Assembly: GCF_021023135.1 (NCBI RefSeq)
Contig: NZ_PGFV01000009.1
Location: 59,788 to 123,787, forward strand
Direction: 5' to 3'
Origin: Brevibacterium sp. CCUG 69071
GTDB taxonomy: Bacteria; Actinomycetota; Actinomycetes; Actinomycetales; Brevibacteriaceae
Length of the DNA stretch: 64,000 nt
A model generated the notes under the pieces. It saw nothing but the letters and a program-made list of their open reading frames with translations. It ran no database searches and was not told where the DNA came from. This document shows positions 17,892-26,174 of the stretch, in pieces. Numbering within the stretch: position 1 is the stretch's first letter; each line of letters starts with the position of its first letter. A program made the position numbers and the translations under genes.

Positions 17892-17957
17892 AGGCTATCA
17901 GGAAGCGAGTTGCACGTCACCGGGGAGGCGCTCGCACGAGAACGGAGTGGCATCGAG

Positions 17958-18695
17958 ATGACGACACCATCACTGGCGAGGGACTCGCTCATCGACAGTC
18001 CAAGTTTGGCGGAGCTCGCCGCGGTGAAGATCAGTGAACTGGTCTTCCGCGGGGAGATCGGACCTGACGATCGCGTGGTGGAGGAACATCTCTGCAGCCG
18101 CCTCGGTGTCTCCCGGGCACCGGTGCGCGAGGGTCTGCGAATTCTCGAAGGCTCTGGACTCGTCGTCCGTCGTCCACGGGCCGGTGTGCGAGTTGCCAGC
18201 CTCAGTCAGAACGACGTCTTCGAGATCCTCACGTTCAGGGAGGGGCTCGAGCAGATGGCCGTCACCCATCTCTACCGGTTCACCGACGACATTGCCGATG
18301 TGGACGCGACAGAGCTGGACGCTGCGCTCGTCAGGCTCGCCGATGAGTTCGAGAACGGCGACGACGAGTTCGGTCGTATCCAAGCCAGCTACGCCTTCCA
18401 CACCGAGCTGGTCAGACTCTGCGGCAACTCCCGGATCGTCTCCAGCTATCGCCAGATCACAATGCAGGTCAAACTCTGCATGTCATTGAATCTCCGTCGT
18501 CTCAACACCGTCGAGACTCCAAGCGAAAACGTGGCCAGGCACCGGGACCTGCGCGCCGCCGTTCTATCCGGCGATGTCAACCGAGCGCTTGACGCTATCA
18601 GCGGTCACGGGCATGACACCTTCGCCAGAGAATTCTTGGACACCCTTCCCGGAGGTACCGAACGATCCGCGCAGTGGCTCGACGCTCGAGACTGA
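17958..18695 (+). CDS. GntR-family transcriptional regulator (FCD domain)
   Basis: A 245-residue FadR-subfamily regulator. The N-terminal winged HTH (about 20-85) reads LVFRGEIGPDDRVVEEHLCSR-LGVSRAPVREGLRILEGSGLV. The C-terminal all-helical FCD domain (about 95-230) contains EILTFREGLEQ and the likely metal/ligand residues in FHTELVRLCGN and ARHRDLRAAVLSGD. The ATG at 17958 gives a normal-length family member, although the frame extends much further upstream as antisense to the CoA-transferase gene. It probably represses the divergent CoA-transferase/hydratase pair and the downstream GntP-type permease through the operator at 17880. Confidence 0.88.
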   Translation: MTTPSLARDSLIDSPSLAELAAVKISELVFRGEIGPDDRVVEEHLCSRLGVSRAPVREGLRILEGSGLVVRRPRAGVRVASLSQNDVFEILTFREGLEQMAVTHLYRFTDDIADVDATELDAALVRLADEFENGDDEFGRIQASYAFHTELVRLCGNSRIVSSYRQITMQVKLCMSLNLRRLNTVETPSENVARHRDLRAAVLSGDVNRALDAISGHGHDTFAREFLDTLPGGTERSAQWLDARD

Positions 18696-18774
18696 GCCTG
18701 AGCACAGAACATCAGCACCAGGCGCGAACCCGCCCCGCGGTTCGGATTCAACGAAGAATCAGGAGTTCCCAACA

Positions 18775-20115
18775 ATGGCCGACTGGCTGACAGTACTGCA
18801 CACCCTCATCACGGTCGCCGGAGTCATCGTGTTGATTCTGGCGCTGAAGATCAACCCGCTCTTCGCGCTGCTGATCGGCGCCGGGTACCTGGGATTGGTG
18901 ACCGGGCAGGGCTTCGGCCCGACGACGGAGATCATCGCCACAGGCTTCGGCAGCATCATGGCCGAGATTGGGCTGCTCATCGTCTTCGGCGTTCTGCTCG
19001 GCAAACTGTTGGCGAAGCTCGGCGCGATCGAGGGCCTGGTCGCCGCGTTGATGGCTGTTTCGGGTAAGAGGTTCGCGCCCTATGCACTCGGCGTGACGAG
19101 CGGAACCGTCCTGCAGTCGATCTTCTCTGACGTGATCTTCGTAATCACGGCCCCAGTCGGACGATCGGTCGCCGCTCGAATCGGTCGAGCGGGAACAGGA
19201 ATCATCTCTGCAGCGATGTGCGCAGGCATTCTGTTCGGTCTGACCATGATGATCCCCAGCGTCGGATCGCTTGCTCTGAGCTCGCTGCTCGAGATCCCGA
19301 TTCCGCGCTTCCTGGCATTCGGCATCATCACAGCGGTCCTCGGCATCATCATCACGATCGCCATCATGAAGACGCTGTTCCTTCGCTTCGGATTCTGGGA
19401 CGCTGCGACCGATGAGGAAACCTACACCGGACCGGTCGACGATTCCGCGCCCGAGGAGGACGCGCCTCGGCGCCTTCCTCTGTGGCTGACGATCAGCCCG
19501 GTGTTCCTTGCGCTCGTGCTCATCGCTTCCGAGTCGATCCTGACAAATCTATCGATCGACATTCCGATCATGGACTTCTTCGGTGCCCCGACCATCGCCA
19601 TGTTCTGCGCGACTTTCATGGCCTATGTTCTACTTCTCGTGCACAGGGACCACGAATGCGTGACGACGACCCTCAAGTCGGGATTCGCAGCGAGCGGAGA
19701 GATCTTGGCCCTCACCGGTCTGGGCGGATCCCTGGCCGAGATGGTGAAGTCCATCGGGCTGGGAGACATCTTGGGAGGCATGTTCGAAGCGGATGCTGCG
19801 TCCCCGATCCTCTTGGCCTGGGTTCTTGCGGTGGTTCTGCACACCGCGATCGGATCCGTGTCGGTCGCCTCGATCACGGCCGCAGGATTCCTCGCTCCCG
19901 TCGCAGCCTCGACCGGAGTCGACCCAGTGCTCATCGCCCTTGCAGCCGCCTCGGGGTCCCTGTTCCTGATGACCGTGCACAGCAACTTCTTCTGGATGGT
20001 CAAGACGATGCTCGGTCAGACGACCAAGGGCGCCGTGAAATCTGTCAGTGTGACGACCAGCGTCGGAAGCGTCGTCGGCCTCGGGCTTGTCTATGTGTGG
20101 TCGATATTTCTCTGA
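18775..20115 (+). CDS. GntP-family organic acid permease
   Basis: A 446-residue polytopic protein (about 12-13 hydrophobic segments) of the GntP family (gluconate:H+ symporter and relatives). Typical segments: ALKINPLFALLIGAGYLGLVTGQG, GFGSIMAEIGLLIVFGVLLGKLL, SDVIFVITAPVG, GLGGSLAEMVKSIGLGD and HSNFFWMVKTMLG. The ATG at 18775 has CAGGAG upstream. Members carry gluconate, hydroxy acids or other carboxylates. Next to a GntR regulator and a CoA-transferase, it probably imports the acid that the divergent enzymes activate. Confidence 0.87.
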   Translation: MADWLTVLHTLITVAGVIVLILALKINPLFALLIGAGYLGLVTGQGFGPTTEIIATGFGSIMAEIGLLIVFGVLLGKLLAKLGAIEGLVAALMAVSGKRFAPYALGVTSGTVLQSIFSDVIFVITAPVGRSVAARIGRAGTGIISAAMCAGILFGLTMMIPSVGSLALSSLLEIPIPRFLAFGIITAVLGIIITIAIMKTLFLRFGFWDAATDEETYTGPVDDSAPEEDAPRRLPLWLTISPVFLALVLIASESILTNLSIDIPIMDFFGAPTIAMFCATFMAYVLLLVHRDHECVTTTLKSGFAASGEILALTGLGGSLAEMVKSIGLGDILGGMFEADAASPILLAWVLAVVLHTAIGSVSVASITAAGFLAPVAASTGVDPVLIALAAASGSLFLMTVHSNFFWMVKTMLGQTTKGAVKSVSVTTSVGSVVGLGLVYVWSIFL

Positions 20116-20220
20116 GGGATCATTGCTTCAGAGCCAGAATCGCGAACCCTCGCGTATTTCAGTTCTCTCCCATTGTCTAGGATGTCAGGTAGCCGCTAAC
20201 AACCCGATTGTGAGGAAACA

Positions 20221-21930
20221 ATGTTCGGAAGTCAGCGTAAGAATTCGTCACCGGCGGTCAGCGCCCTCATCGACATCGTGGGCAGTAAGCATGTGCTCAC
20301 CTCGGCTCGCGCCACCGAACCCTATGCCAAGGGCAACCGCTTCGGCGGCGGGAATGTACTCGCGGTGCTGCGGCCGGGCAGCCTCGTCGACATGTGGCGC
20401 TCCCTTCAAGTCTGCGTCGATCACGACCTCATCGTCATCACCCAGTCCGCGAACACCGGACTGACCGGTGGCTCCGGACCCGGCGACCAGGACTACGACC
20501 GTGAGATCGTCATCATCTCCACCCTGCGCATCGACGACATCCACCTCATCAACGACGCCCGCGAAGCGATCTGCCTGGCCGGGTCGACGCTCTACGAACT
20601 CGAAGACGCCCTTGCCGCCTACGACCGCGAACCGCACTCGGTCATCGGCTCGTCCTCGATCGGGGCCTCGGTCGTCGGCGGCATCGCAAACAACTCCGGC
20701 GGCAGTCAGATCCGCAAAGGCCCCGCATTCACCGAATACGCGATCTTTGCCCGGGTCAACGAGTCAGGCCACGTCGAACTCGTCAACCACCTCGGCGTCG
20801 AACTCGGCAAGGATCCCGCGCACATCCTCGACAGACTCCAACGCGGCGACTGGAACCCCGCCGACGTCACCCCGCCGCCCGAGGACACCTTCGACACCGA
20901 ATACAGCGACCACGTGCGCGAGATCGCCGATTCGCCCGCCCGCTACAACGCGAACCCGAAATTCCTCCACGGAGCCTCCGGCTCGGCCGGCAAACTGATG
21001 GTCTTCGCCGTCCGCGTCCGCACCTTCCCCAAACAGAAGGACCCGACCACCTTCTACATCGGCACCAACGAACCCGGGACTCTCGAAGACCTGCGCCGCG
21101 CCATCCTCGCCTCCGACCGGCCGTTGCCGATTTCGGGGGAGTACATGGGCAGGCCCTCATTCGACCTCGCCGAGGAGTACGGCAAGGACACGTTCGTCTC
21201 CGTCAAGCACGCCGGCAGCCGCCAGCAGGTCCAACTGTTCGCCTTGAAGAACTGGGCGAACGGAGTGTTCGCGAAGCTGCCGTTCTTCGGCCCGACCGTC
21301 GCCGATACGATCGCGCAGAAGGCCTTCGGTCTGCTTCCCGATCAGCTGCCCACGCGGATGCTCGACTACCGCGACCGGTACGAACACCACCTGCTGCTCG
21401 TAGTCAGCGGTGACGACAAGGCTGACACCGAAGAGTTCCTCGAGTCCTTCTTCGCCGAGGCGGCCCAGGATGGTGACTTCTTCATCTGCACTCCCGATGA
21501 GGCCCAGTCCGCGATGCTCCATCGCTTCGGCGCCGCGAGTGCCGCGACCCGGTACTTCAACCTCAATCGTGAGGACTCCTCGGGCATGATCACCTTCGAC
21601 GTGGCACTGCGCCGCGACGACGACGACTGGCTCGAGGTGCTGCCGGAGGAGATCGCCGACCAGCTGCACATCAGCTCCTATTACGGCCACTTCTTCTGTC
21701 ACGTCTTCCACCAGGACCATGTGGCGAAGAAGGGCGTCGACCCGGTGGAGCTGAAGAAGCAGATGACGGAGTTGCTCGAGGCCCGGGGAGCTGCGGTCCC
21801 GGCCGAGCATAATTACGGTCGCCTCTACCGGATCCCGCCGGAGATGGAAGCCCACTTCAAGGAACTCGACCCCTGCAACGTCTTCAACCCCGGCGTCGGA
21901 GAGACGTCCCCACATAAGAACTGGGCCTGA
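20221..21930 (+). CDS. dld: Quinone-dependent D-lactate dehydrogenase
   Basis: A 569-residue protein aligning in length and motifs with E. coli Dld (571). The FAD-binding PCMH domain (about 40-225) has NRFGGGNVLAVLRPGSLVDMW, ITQSANTGLTGGSGP and GSSSIGASVVGGIANNSGGSQIRKGPAFTEYA. The C-terminal membrane-binding and cap region includes EHHLLLVVSG, YYGHFFCHVFHQD, AEHNYGRLY and LDPCNVFNPGVG. It is a peripheral membrane flavoprotein that oxidises D-lactate to pyruvate and passes electrons to quinone. It stands alone with a strong hairpin 40 bases after its stop. Confidence 0.95.
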   Translation: MFGSQRKNSSPAVSALIDIVGSKHVLTSARATEPYAKGNRFGGGNVLAVLRPGSLVDMWRSLQVCVDHDLIVITQSANTGLTGGSGPGDQDYDREIVIISTLRIDDIHLINDAREAICLAGSTLYELEDALAAYDREPHSVIGSSSIGASVVGGIANNSGGSQIRKGPAFTEYAIFARVNESGHVELVNHLGVELGKDPAHILDRLQRGDWNPADVTPPPEDTFDTEYSDHVREIADSPARYNANPKFLHGASGSAGKLMVFAVRVRTFPKQKDPTTFYIGTNEPGTLEDLRRAILASDRPLPISGEYMGRPSFDLAEEYGKDTFVSVKHAGSRQQVQLFALKNWANGVFAKLPFFGPTVADTIAQKAFGLLPDQLPTRMLDYRDRYEHHLLLVVSGDDKADTEEFLESFFAEAAQDGDFFICTPDEAQSAMLHRFGAASAATRYFNLNREDSSGMITFDVALRRDDDDWLEVLPEEIADQLHISSYYGHFFCHVFHQDHVAKKGVDPVELKKQMTELLEARGAAVPAEHNYGRLYRIPPEMEAHFKELDPCNVFNPGVGETSPHKNWA

Positions 21931-21970
21931 GCGGCGCTCGCTCGCGCCTTTCGCACGCTTCTCCTGCAGC

Positions 21971-22012
21971 GAGTGACATAACCACCCGGTGCTTCGGGTG
22001 GTTATGTCACTC
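21971..22012 (+). terminator. Strong hairpin after dld
   Basis: A perfect 18-bp stem (arms 21971-21988 and 21995-22012; gagtgacataacc... pairing with ...ggttatgtcactc) with a 6-base loop gtgctt. No long T-run follows, as is common in high-GC actinobacteria. It sits 40 bases after the dld stop and could serve as an intrinsic terminator. Confidence 0.75.
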
Positions 22013-22106
22013 TCGCGAGGTTGTAGTTGGGAAGGCGTCGCTCACGAGGTTGTAGGTGGGGCTGCGGCGCTCATGCGGTTGTAGCTGAGCTCGCGGCGCT
22101 CACGCG
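22012..22106. repeat. 29-bp tandem repeat, three copies plus a partial
   Basis: Three imperfect 29-base units begin at 22012, 22041 and 22070, with a partial fourth from 22099. The consensus starts ctcacgaggttgtag and ends gcggcg. The array fills the gap between the dld terminator and the convergent membrane-protein gene ending at 22130. No coding or protein-binding role is known. Confidence 0.8.
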
Positions 22107-22129
22107 CTGTTCGCGTGGCTGCCGAAGTG

Positions 22130-22705
22130 TCAGTCCTCGTCCTCGATCTCGGCTGCCCGGGCCGCCTCGGCGCGTGCCTGCTTGATCTTGCGAAAGCGTG
22201 AGATCGTCATCAAGGTGATTGCCACGATGAATCCGACGGCCGCGCCGAACACAATGGAGTACGTGCCGGTCGAGACGCCGAGCGTCGTGCTTGCTCCCAT
22301 GCCGGCATCGATGAGCGGGTATCCCCGGCTCATGTGGAAGACGATTGCGCCGACCCAAACGATGGCGAAGACGGCGCCGACGATGTTGCCGATGACCAGG
22401 CGCCTCGGCGAGACGCGAGCCATGGCCATCGAGAAATCGACATTCTCACGATTGCAGTATGACGAAATGGCAATGCTGGTTACGAGAGAACCGATGATGA
22501 TGAGCGCGCTCCAGATTCCGGCGCCGAGGATCGCGAAGAGCAACCCGAGTGCGAAGAACACATACGTCGAGACGACGGCACCGAATGTGTAGGCACGCAG
22601 GATCACGTCCCGTTCGCGTTCATCGCCCATAGAGGGGTCGTTGAAACCGGCGATCCGGTTGGCGAGTTCGTTGGTGGGTTTCTTCTTGTCGCTCATGGTT
22701 TTCAT
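22130..22705 (-). CDS. Small membrane protein of unknown function, partner of XRE regulator
   Basis: A 191-residue protein with about four membrane segments (around 42-62, 66-86, 107-127 and 148-168) and a charged C-terminal tail rich in Ala/Arg/Glu (RFRKIKQARAEAARAAEIEDED). I do not recognise a named family. It starts with an ATGA overlap with the stop of the upstream 70-residue XRE-type regulator. That arrangement is frequent in Gram-positive bacteria, where a small HTH protein and a membrane protein form a self-regulated module. A role in sensing or stress adaptation is inference only. Confidence 0.75.
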   Translation of the reverse strand: MKTMSDKKKPTNELANRIAGFNDPSMGDERERDVILRAYTFGAVVSTYVFFALGLLFAILGAGIWSALIIIGSLVTSIAISSYCNRENVDFSMAMARVSPRRLVIGNIVGAVFAIVWVGAIVFHMSRGYPLIDAGMGASTTLGVSTGTYSIVFGAAVGFIVAITLMTISRFRKIKQARAEAARAAEIEDED

Positions 22706-22914
22706 GATGGTTCCTCCTGAAGCGAGAAGATCTCTTCGACGGTAGTCTCGAGGGATTGGGCGATGCGCAGTGCGAGATAGACGCTGGGGGCGTAGTCGCC
22801 GCGCTCGGTGGCGATGATCGTCTGTCGCGAAACGCCTGTGGACTGGGCCAGCTGGGCCTGAGTGAGGCCCGCTGCCTTGCGAACCTGTTTGAGGTTCGAG
22901 GTGCGAACTTCCAT
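22702..22914 (-). CDS. XRE-family HTH regulator, 70 residues
   Basis: A minimal Cro/CI-type DNA-binding protein. The five-helix HTH covers nearly the whole chain: LKQVRKAAGLTQAQLAQSTG-VSRQTIIATERGDYAPSVYLALRIAQSLETTVEEIFSL. There is no effector domain. The ATG at 22914 follows CAGGAG. It overlaps the downstream membrane-protein gene by ATGA. Its promoter region carries two 14-bp direct repeats and an inverted repeat, so autoregulation is likely. Confidence 0.9.
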   Translation of the reverse strand: MEVRTSNLKQVRKAAGLTQAQLAQSTGVSRQTIIATERGDYAPSVYLALRIAQSLETTVEEIFSLQEEPS

Positions 22915-22952
22915 GCCACTCCTGATGTCAATGAATCTTTACATTATGAGTA

Positions 22953-22989
22953 AAACATTCTTGACATTTGATGTCAAACATTCTTGACA
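22953..22989. promoter_or_regulatory. Direct repeats/operator upstream of XRE gene
   Basis: aaacattcttgaca occurs exactly at 22953-22966 and 22976-22989 (23-base period, about two helical turns). Between them lies the perfect inverted repeat TGACAT-TTG-ATGTCA (22962-22976). The arrangement fits cooperative binding by a small XRE dimer 40-75 bp upstream of its own gene. Confidence 0.6.
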
Positions 22990-23159
22990 CATGGTTGCAC
23001 TACGCACCAAGAGTGACACTTCCTACCGGTGCAACTGTAGGGAGCGTCACTCTTGCGATGATTAAGCGGACAGGGCCGTTTTCGCGCCTCGGGAACCGGG
23101 CCGGCGATCAGCGAAGCGCCCGCCGCCGGACGCGACCGCGCGCCCCCACCCCTCGCTGT

Positions 23160-24404
23160 CTACTCCTCGCCGTCCACCCGCACGCGGCGGGGGTCCTTGG
23201 CCAGGCGCACCTCGTGGCTCGAGCGGGTCGGGTTGAGCAACTTGAGCAGAGACAGCGCCAGCACCGCACCGATGAGCGCGCAGCCGGCGGGCAGCAGCAT
23301 CGCGGTCTTCGCGTTCGCCGCATCGATGATGTTGCCGGCGATCGCCGAGCCGAAGGCGACGCCGAAGCCCAGTGATGTTCCCAGCCAGGCGAAGGCCTCC
23401 GTGAGGCGCCTGGGCGGTGCCAGCTGTTCGATGACCGAGTTCGCCCCGATGAGGCTCGGGGCGATCGTGAACCCGACGAGGAAGAGGATGATCCCGTAGG
23501 AGAGCATGCTCTGCGCCAGAAGCATGGAGCACGCGCCGATCGCCAGCAGCGAGACGCTGAATCCGAACCGATGATGCGTCGCCGAAGTCCAGTTCCGTGA
23601 ACCGTAGAGTGCCCCAGAGATCAGCGAGCCCAAGGCGAAGGCGCTGAGCAGGATGCCGGCCAGCGGCTTCAGCCCTAACTCGTCGGAGAAGGCCACGGCG
23701 ATGACGTCGATGGCTCCGAAGTTCACGCCGAGGAACACGTTGACGAGGATGATCGTGAAGATGCCGGGGTTGGAGAACACGTGCCCGCGGGCCTCGGTGG
23801 TGCGCTCGACCGGCGGAGGTTCGGTCGATTTCTGGATGTAGAGCAGCGTCGATCCGACCGCGGTGGAAAGCATCGAGAGGATGATGCCGGCCGGCGGCCA
23901 CACGGCCGTGGCCATGACCGTGGCGAGCACCGGCCCGGAGACGAAGAGGAGCTCATCGGCCACAGATTCCCAGGAGAACGCGGTCTGCAGCTGCTTGGGT
24001 GAACCCACTACGTGCGACCAGCGCGAACGCACCAGCGAACCGACGGAGCCGACGGTGGCTCCGGCGATGCCGGCGAAGACGAAGACGAACCCGGTCCACC
24101 AGTCGAGGTAGACGGAGAGGATGAGCAGGAGCAGCCCGGCCAGGTGGATGATGACGATGGGCACCATGACCCGTGCCTGGCCGTAGCGGTCGACGAAGCG
24201 CGCGATCCCGGGGCCCGCAATCGCTTGGACGATCATGAAGACGGCGGCGACGATGCCGGCCAGACCATAGGAGCCGCTGACGCCTTGAATGAAGAGGACG
24301 ATTCCCAGGCCCAGCACTGCAATGGGCATACGTGCAACAAGACCGGCCAAGGAGAACTTGAGAGCACCGGGAAGCGAAAGGATTTCCCGATAGTTCTTGA
24401 ACAC
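23160..24404 (-). CDS. MFS transporter, drug-efflux/unknown-substrate type
   Basis: About 414 residues with 12 hydrophobic segments of the major facilitator superfamily: LPGALKFSLAGLVARMPIAVLGLGIVLF, the loop ARFVDRYGQARVMVPI and EAFAWLGTSLGFGVAFGSAIAG. The charged C-terminal tail ends in KDPRRVRVDGEE. Start is uncertain: the frame opens with TTG at 24410 and GTG at 24404, and neither has a strong ribosome site; GTG is taken. Substrate is unknown. It is divergent from the LCP-family gene and has no co-directional neighbour. Confidence 0.8.
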   Translation of the reverse strand: MFKNYREILSLPGALKFSLAGLVARMPIAVLGLGIVLFIQGVSGSYGLAGIVAAVFMIVQAIAGPGIARFVDRYGQARVMVPIVIIHLAGLLLLILSVYLDWWTGFVFVFAGIAGATVGSVGSLVRSRWSHVVGSPKQLQTAFSWESVADELLFVSGPVLATVMATAVWPPAGIILSMLSTAVGSTLLYIQKSTEPPPVERTTEARGHVFSNPGIFTIILVNVFLGVNFGAIDVIAVAFSDELGLKPLAGILLSAFALGSLISGALYGSRNWTSATHHRFGFSVSLLAIGACSMLLAQSMLSYGIILFLVGFTIAPSLIGANSVIEQLAPPRRLTEAFAWLGTSLGFGVAFGSAIAGNIIDAANAKTAMLLPAGCALIGAVLALSLLKLLNPTRSSHEVRLAKDPRRVRVDGEE

Positions 24405-24571
24405 CAGCAAAGTCTACCCACGGCGCCGCGTGACCACCAGGAGAACTCAGCGTGATCACTGGTGAATCGGGTCACCACGTCCGAAACTCTGTGATGCCCG
24501 GTACAATAGCCGAGATTGCTCACTGAACTGACGGCGCGAAGCGCCGAATCGACTGAAACCTCGGAGCGCCG

Positions 24572-25618
24572 ATGACGGACAACACTACTTTCGATGATCT
24601 CTTCGATCGCCAGAACGACGAACCGCAGCGACCTCGACGCAAGAAGAAACGCGTCTGGCGCAAGGTCCTCGTGGCGATCCTGATCATCGTCATCCTCGCC
24701 GTGCTCGGCATCGGCCTCTACGTGTGGAACGTGGGCCGCTCGTTCGACAACAACGCGAACAAGCTCTCCGATGAACAGGTCTTCGGTTCCCAGAAAGCCG
24801 ACCGCAATGATGAGGGCGGAACGAACATTCTGCTGCTCGGCTCCGATGAGCCGATGGATCAGGTCGACGTCAACGACTCCCGCGGACTGCGCTCGGACAC
24901 GATCATGGTCATGCACCTGCCCGAGTCCGGGTCGAACGTGCAGGTCATGTCGATCCCTCGTGACAGCTGGGTCGATATCGAAGGCCACGGCAAGGCCAAG
25001 ATCAATGCCGCCCTGTCCTACGGCGGACTGCCGCTGGCCGTGTCCACGGTCTCGGACTTCATCGGCACCGACCTCGACCACGTGGCGATCATCGATTTCG
25101 AGGGCTTCAAAGCGCTGACAGACAGCCTCGGCGGAGTACGTGTGGACTCGGAGCAGGAATTCGAGAAGAATGGGCACACCTTCAGCAAAGGCGAGAACAT
25201 CCTCAACGGCGATGAGGCGCTGACCTTCGTGCGCGAACGCAAGCAGTTCAAGGACGGCGACTTCCAGCGTGCTCGCAATCAGCAGGCTTTCATCAAGGGC
25301 CTGACCAGTGAGATCATCTCAGCGGACACGCTGTCGAATCCGAAGAAGATCCAGGACATGGTCAAGAACTTCGCTCCCTACATGTATGTCGACTCCGGCC
25401 TCGACGCGCAGTACATCTCGGCCACCGCGTTCGGGATGCGCGACGTCCGCCCCGGCGACATCGAGTTCTTCACCGCACCAACGGCAGGCGTCGGCACATC
25501 AAGTGACGGTCAGTCGATTGTCAACGTTGATGAGGACGAGTTGGAGAAGGTCCGCGACGCGTACAAGAACGACACCCTTGCCGACTACGTCCAGAATGCC
25601 CCGGAGGCGCACCTGTAA
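24572..25618 (+). CDS. LytR-CpsA-Psr (LCP) family glycopolymer ligase
   Basis: A 348-residue membrane-anchored LCP protein. A basic cytoplasmic N-terminus (RPRRKKKRVWRK) precedes one membrane helix (about 31-53). The extracellular LCP domain has NILLLGSD, LRSDTIMVMHL, MSIPRDSWVDI, KINAALSYGG, IDFEGFKALTDSLGGV and LTFVRERKQFKDGDFQRARNQQ, the conserved Arg/Asp set that binds the lipid pyrophosphate. LCP enzymes attach teichoic acids, capsules or arabinogalactan to peptidoglycan, so this is a plausible last step for a glycan made by the 43-63 kb locus. It is followed by a strong terminator. Confidence 0.93.
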   Translation: MTDNTTFDDLFDRQNDEPQRPRRKKKRVWRKVLVAILIIVILAVLGIGLYVWNVGRSFDNNANKLSDEQVFGSQKADRNDEGGTNILLLGSDEPMDQVDVNDSRGLRSDTIMVMHLPESGSNVQVMSIPRDSWVDIEGHGKAKINAALSYGGLPLAVSTVSDFIGTDLDHVAIIDFEGFKALTDSLGGVRVDSEQEFEKNGHTFSKGENILNGDEALTFVRERKQFKDGDFQRARNQQAFIKGLTSEIISADTLSNPKKIQDMVKNFAPYMYVDSGLDAQYISATAFGMRDVRPGDIEFFTAPTAGVGTSSDGQSIVNVDEDELEKVRDAYKNDTLADYVQNAPEAHL

Positions 25619-25635
25619 ACGCTCCGTCACGCTGA

Positions 25636-25675
25636 CTGCAGCCCCGCACCGGTTCCGACTGGTGAGGGGCTGCAG
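25636..25675 (+). terminator. Terminator after LCP gene
   Basis: A 10-bp outer stem (ctgcagcccc/ggggctgcag) enclosing a 6-bp inner stem (caccgg/ctggtg, one G-T pair) with loop ttccga, starting 18 bases after the stop. A short cgtttc tail follows. Confidence 0.75.
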
Positions 25676-26174
25676 CGTTTCGGGGCTGAGCACGACGAGC
25701 CACAGTGTCAGTGACAGCTGCAGGAAGTGCCATTGCCGCGGTCCAGGCCTCTGCGAAGAGTTCTCTGGCGCGCTTGTGCGAATGGTGGTGCTCGAGTTGT
25801 CAATCCCTCCCCCTCTGCGCTGTCACCGAGGAGGCGATGACACGCTCGGTGCCGACCAGTCTTGTCCTCGTGGTTGAAGTCGGGACAACGACGGCTGGAA
25901 GGAGGCTGGAAGCGTGTAACAGCCGGGTGGCGAGTATTCGGCAGTTCCGCGGCGGGTATGCATACAGGCTCTGACTGCACCCACGACAGAACAACAGGCC
26001 CTGCTCGTCGACCACCACGAACGCTGCCGCATGCGTCTCAGCTCAGCGTTGGTGTTCTGGCGTGGACGAAACTTGAATGCACCGTTTTCGTCAGTACAGT
26101 AATACCCCATCGTGACCGGGAACTCCGATCTGTCCGATGGGGAAGTGGCAGGGTCCTTACTCCGACAGCTGTTT
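25676..26174. other. Intergenic region without a supported gene
   Basis: About 500 bases between the LCP terminator and the end of pgm. Open frames exist on both strands, but they have abnormal composition (Cys, Trp, Ser and Arg rich), no good ribosome site and no recognisable motif. One minus-strand frame (about 25823-26110) could be a decayed small gene, but the evidence is weak. Confidence 0.5.

Noticed and set aside
17469..17957. Long upstream extension of the GntR frame
   Set aside because: It runs antisense to the CoA-transferase gene, and the HTH of the regulator is at its normal distance from ATG 17958.
25619..25690. A riboswitch-like structure after the LCP gene
   Set aside because: The hairpin is downstream of the stop, has no conserved aptamer features and is best explained as a terminator.
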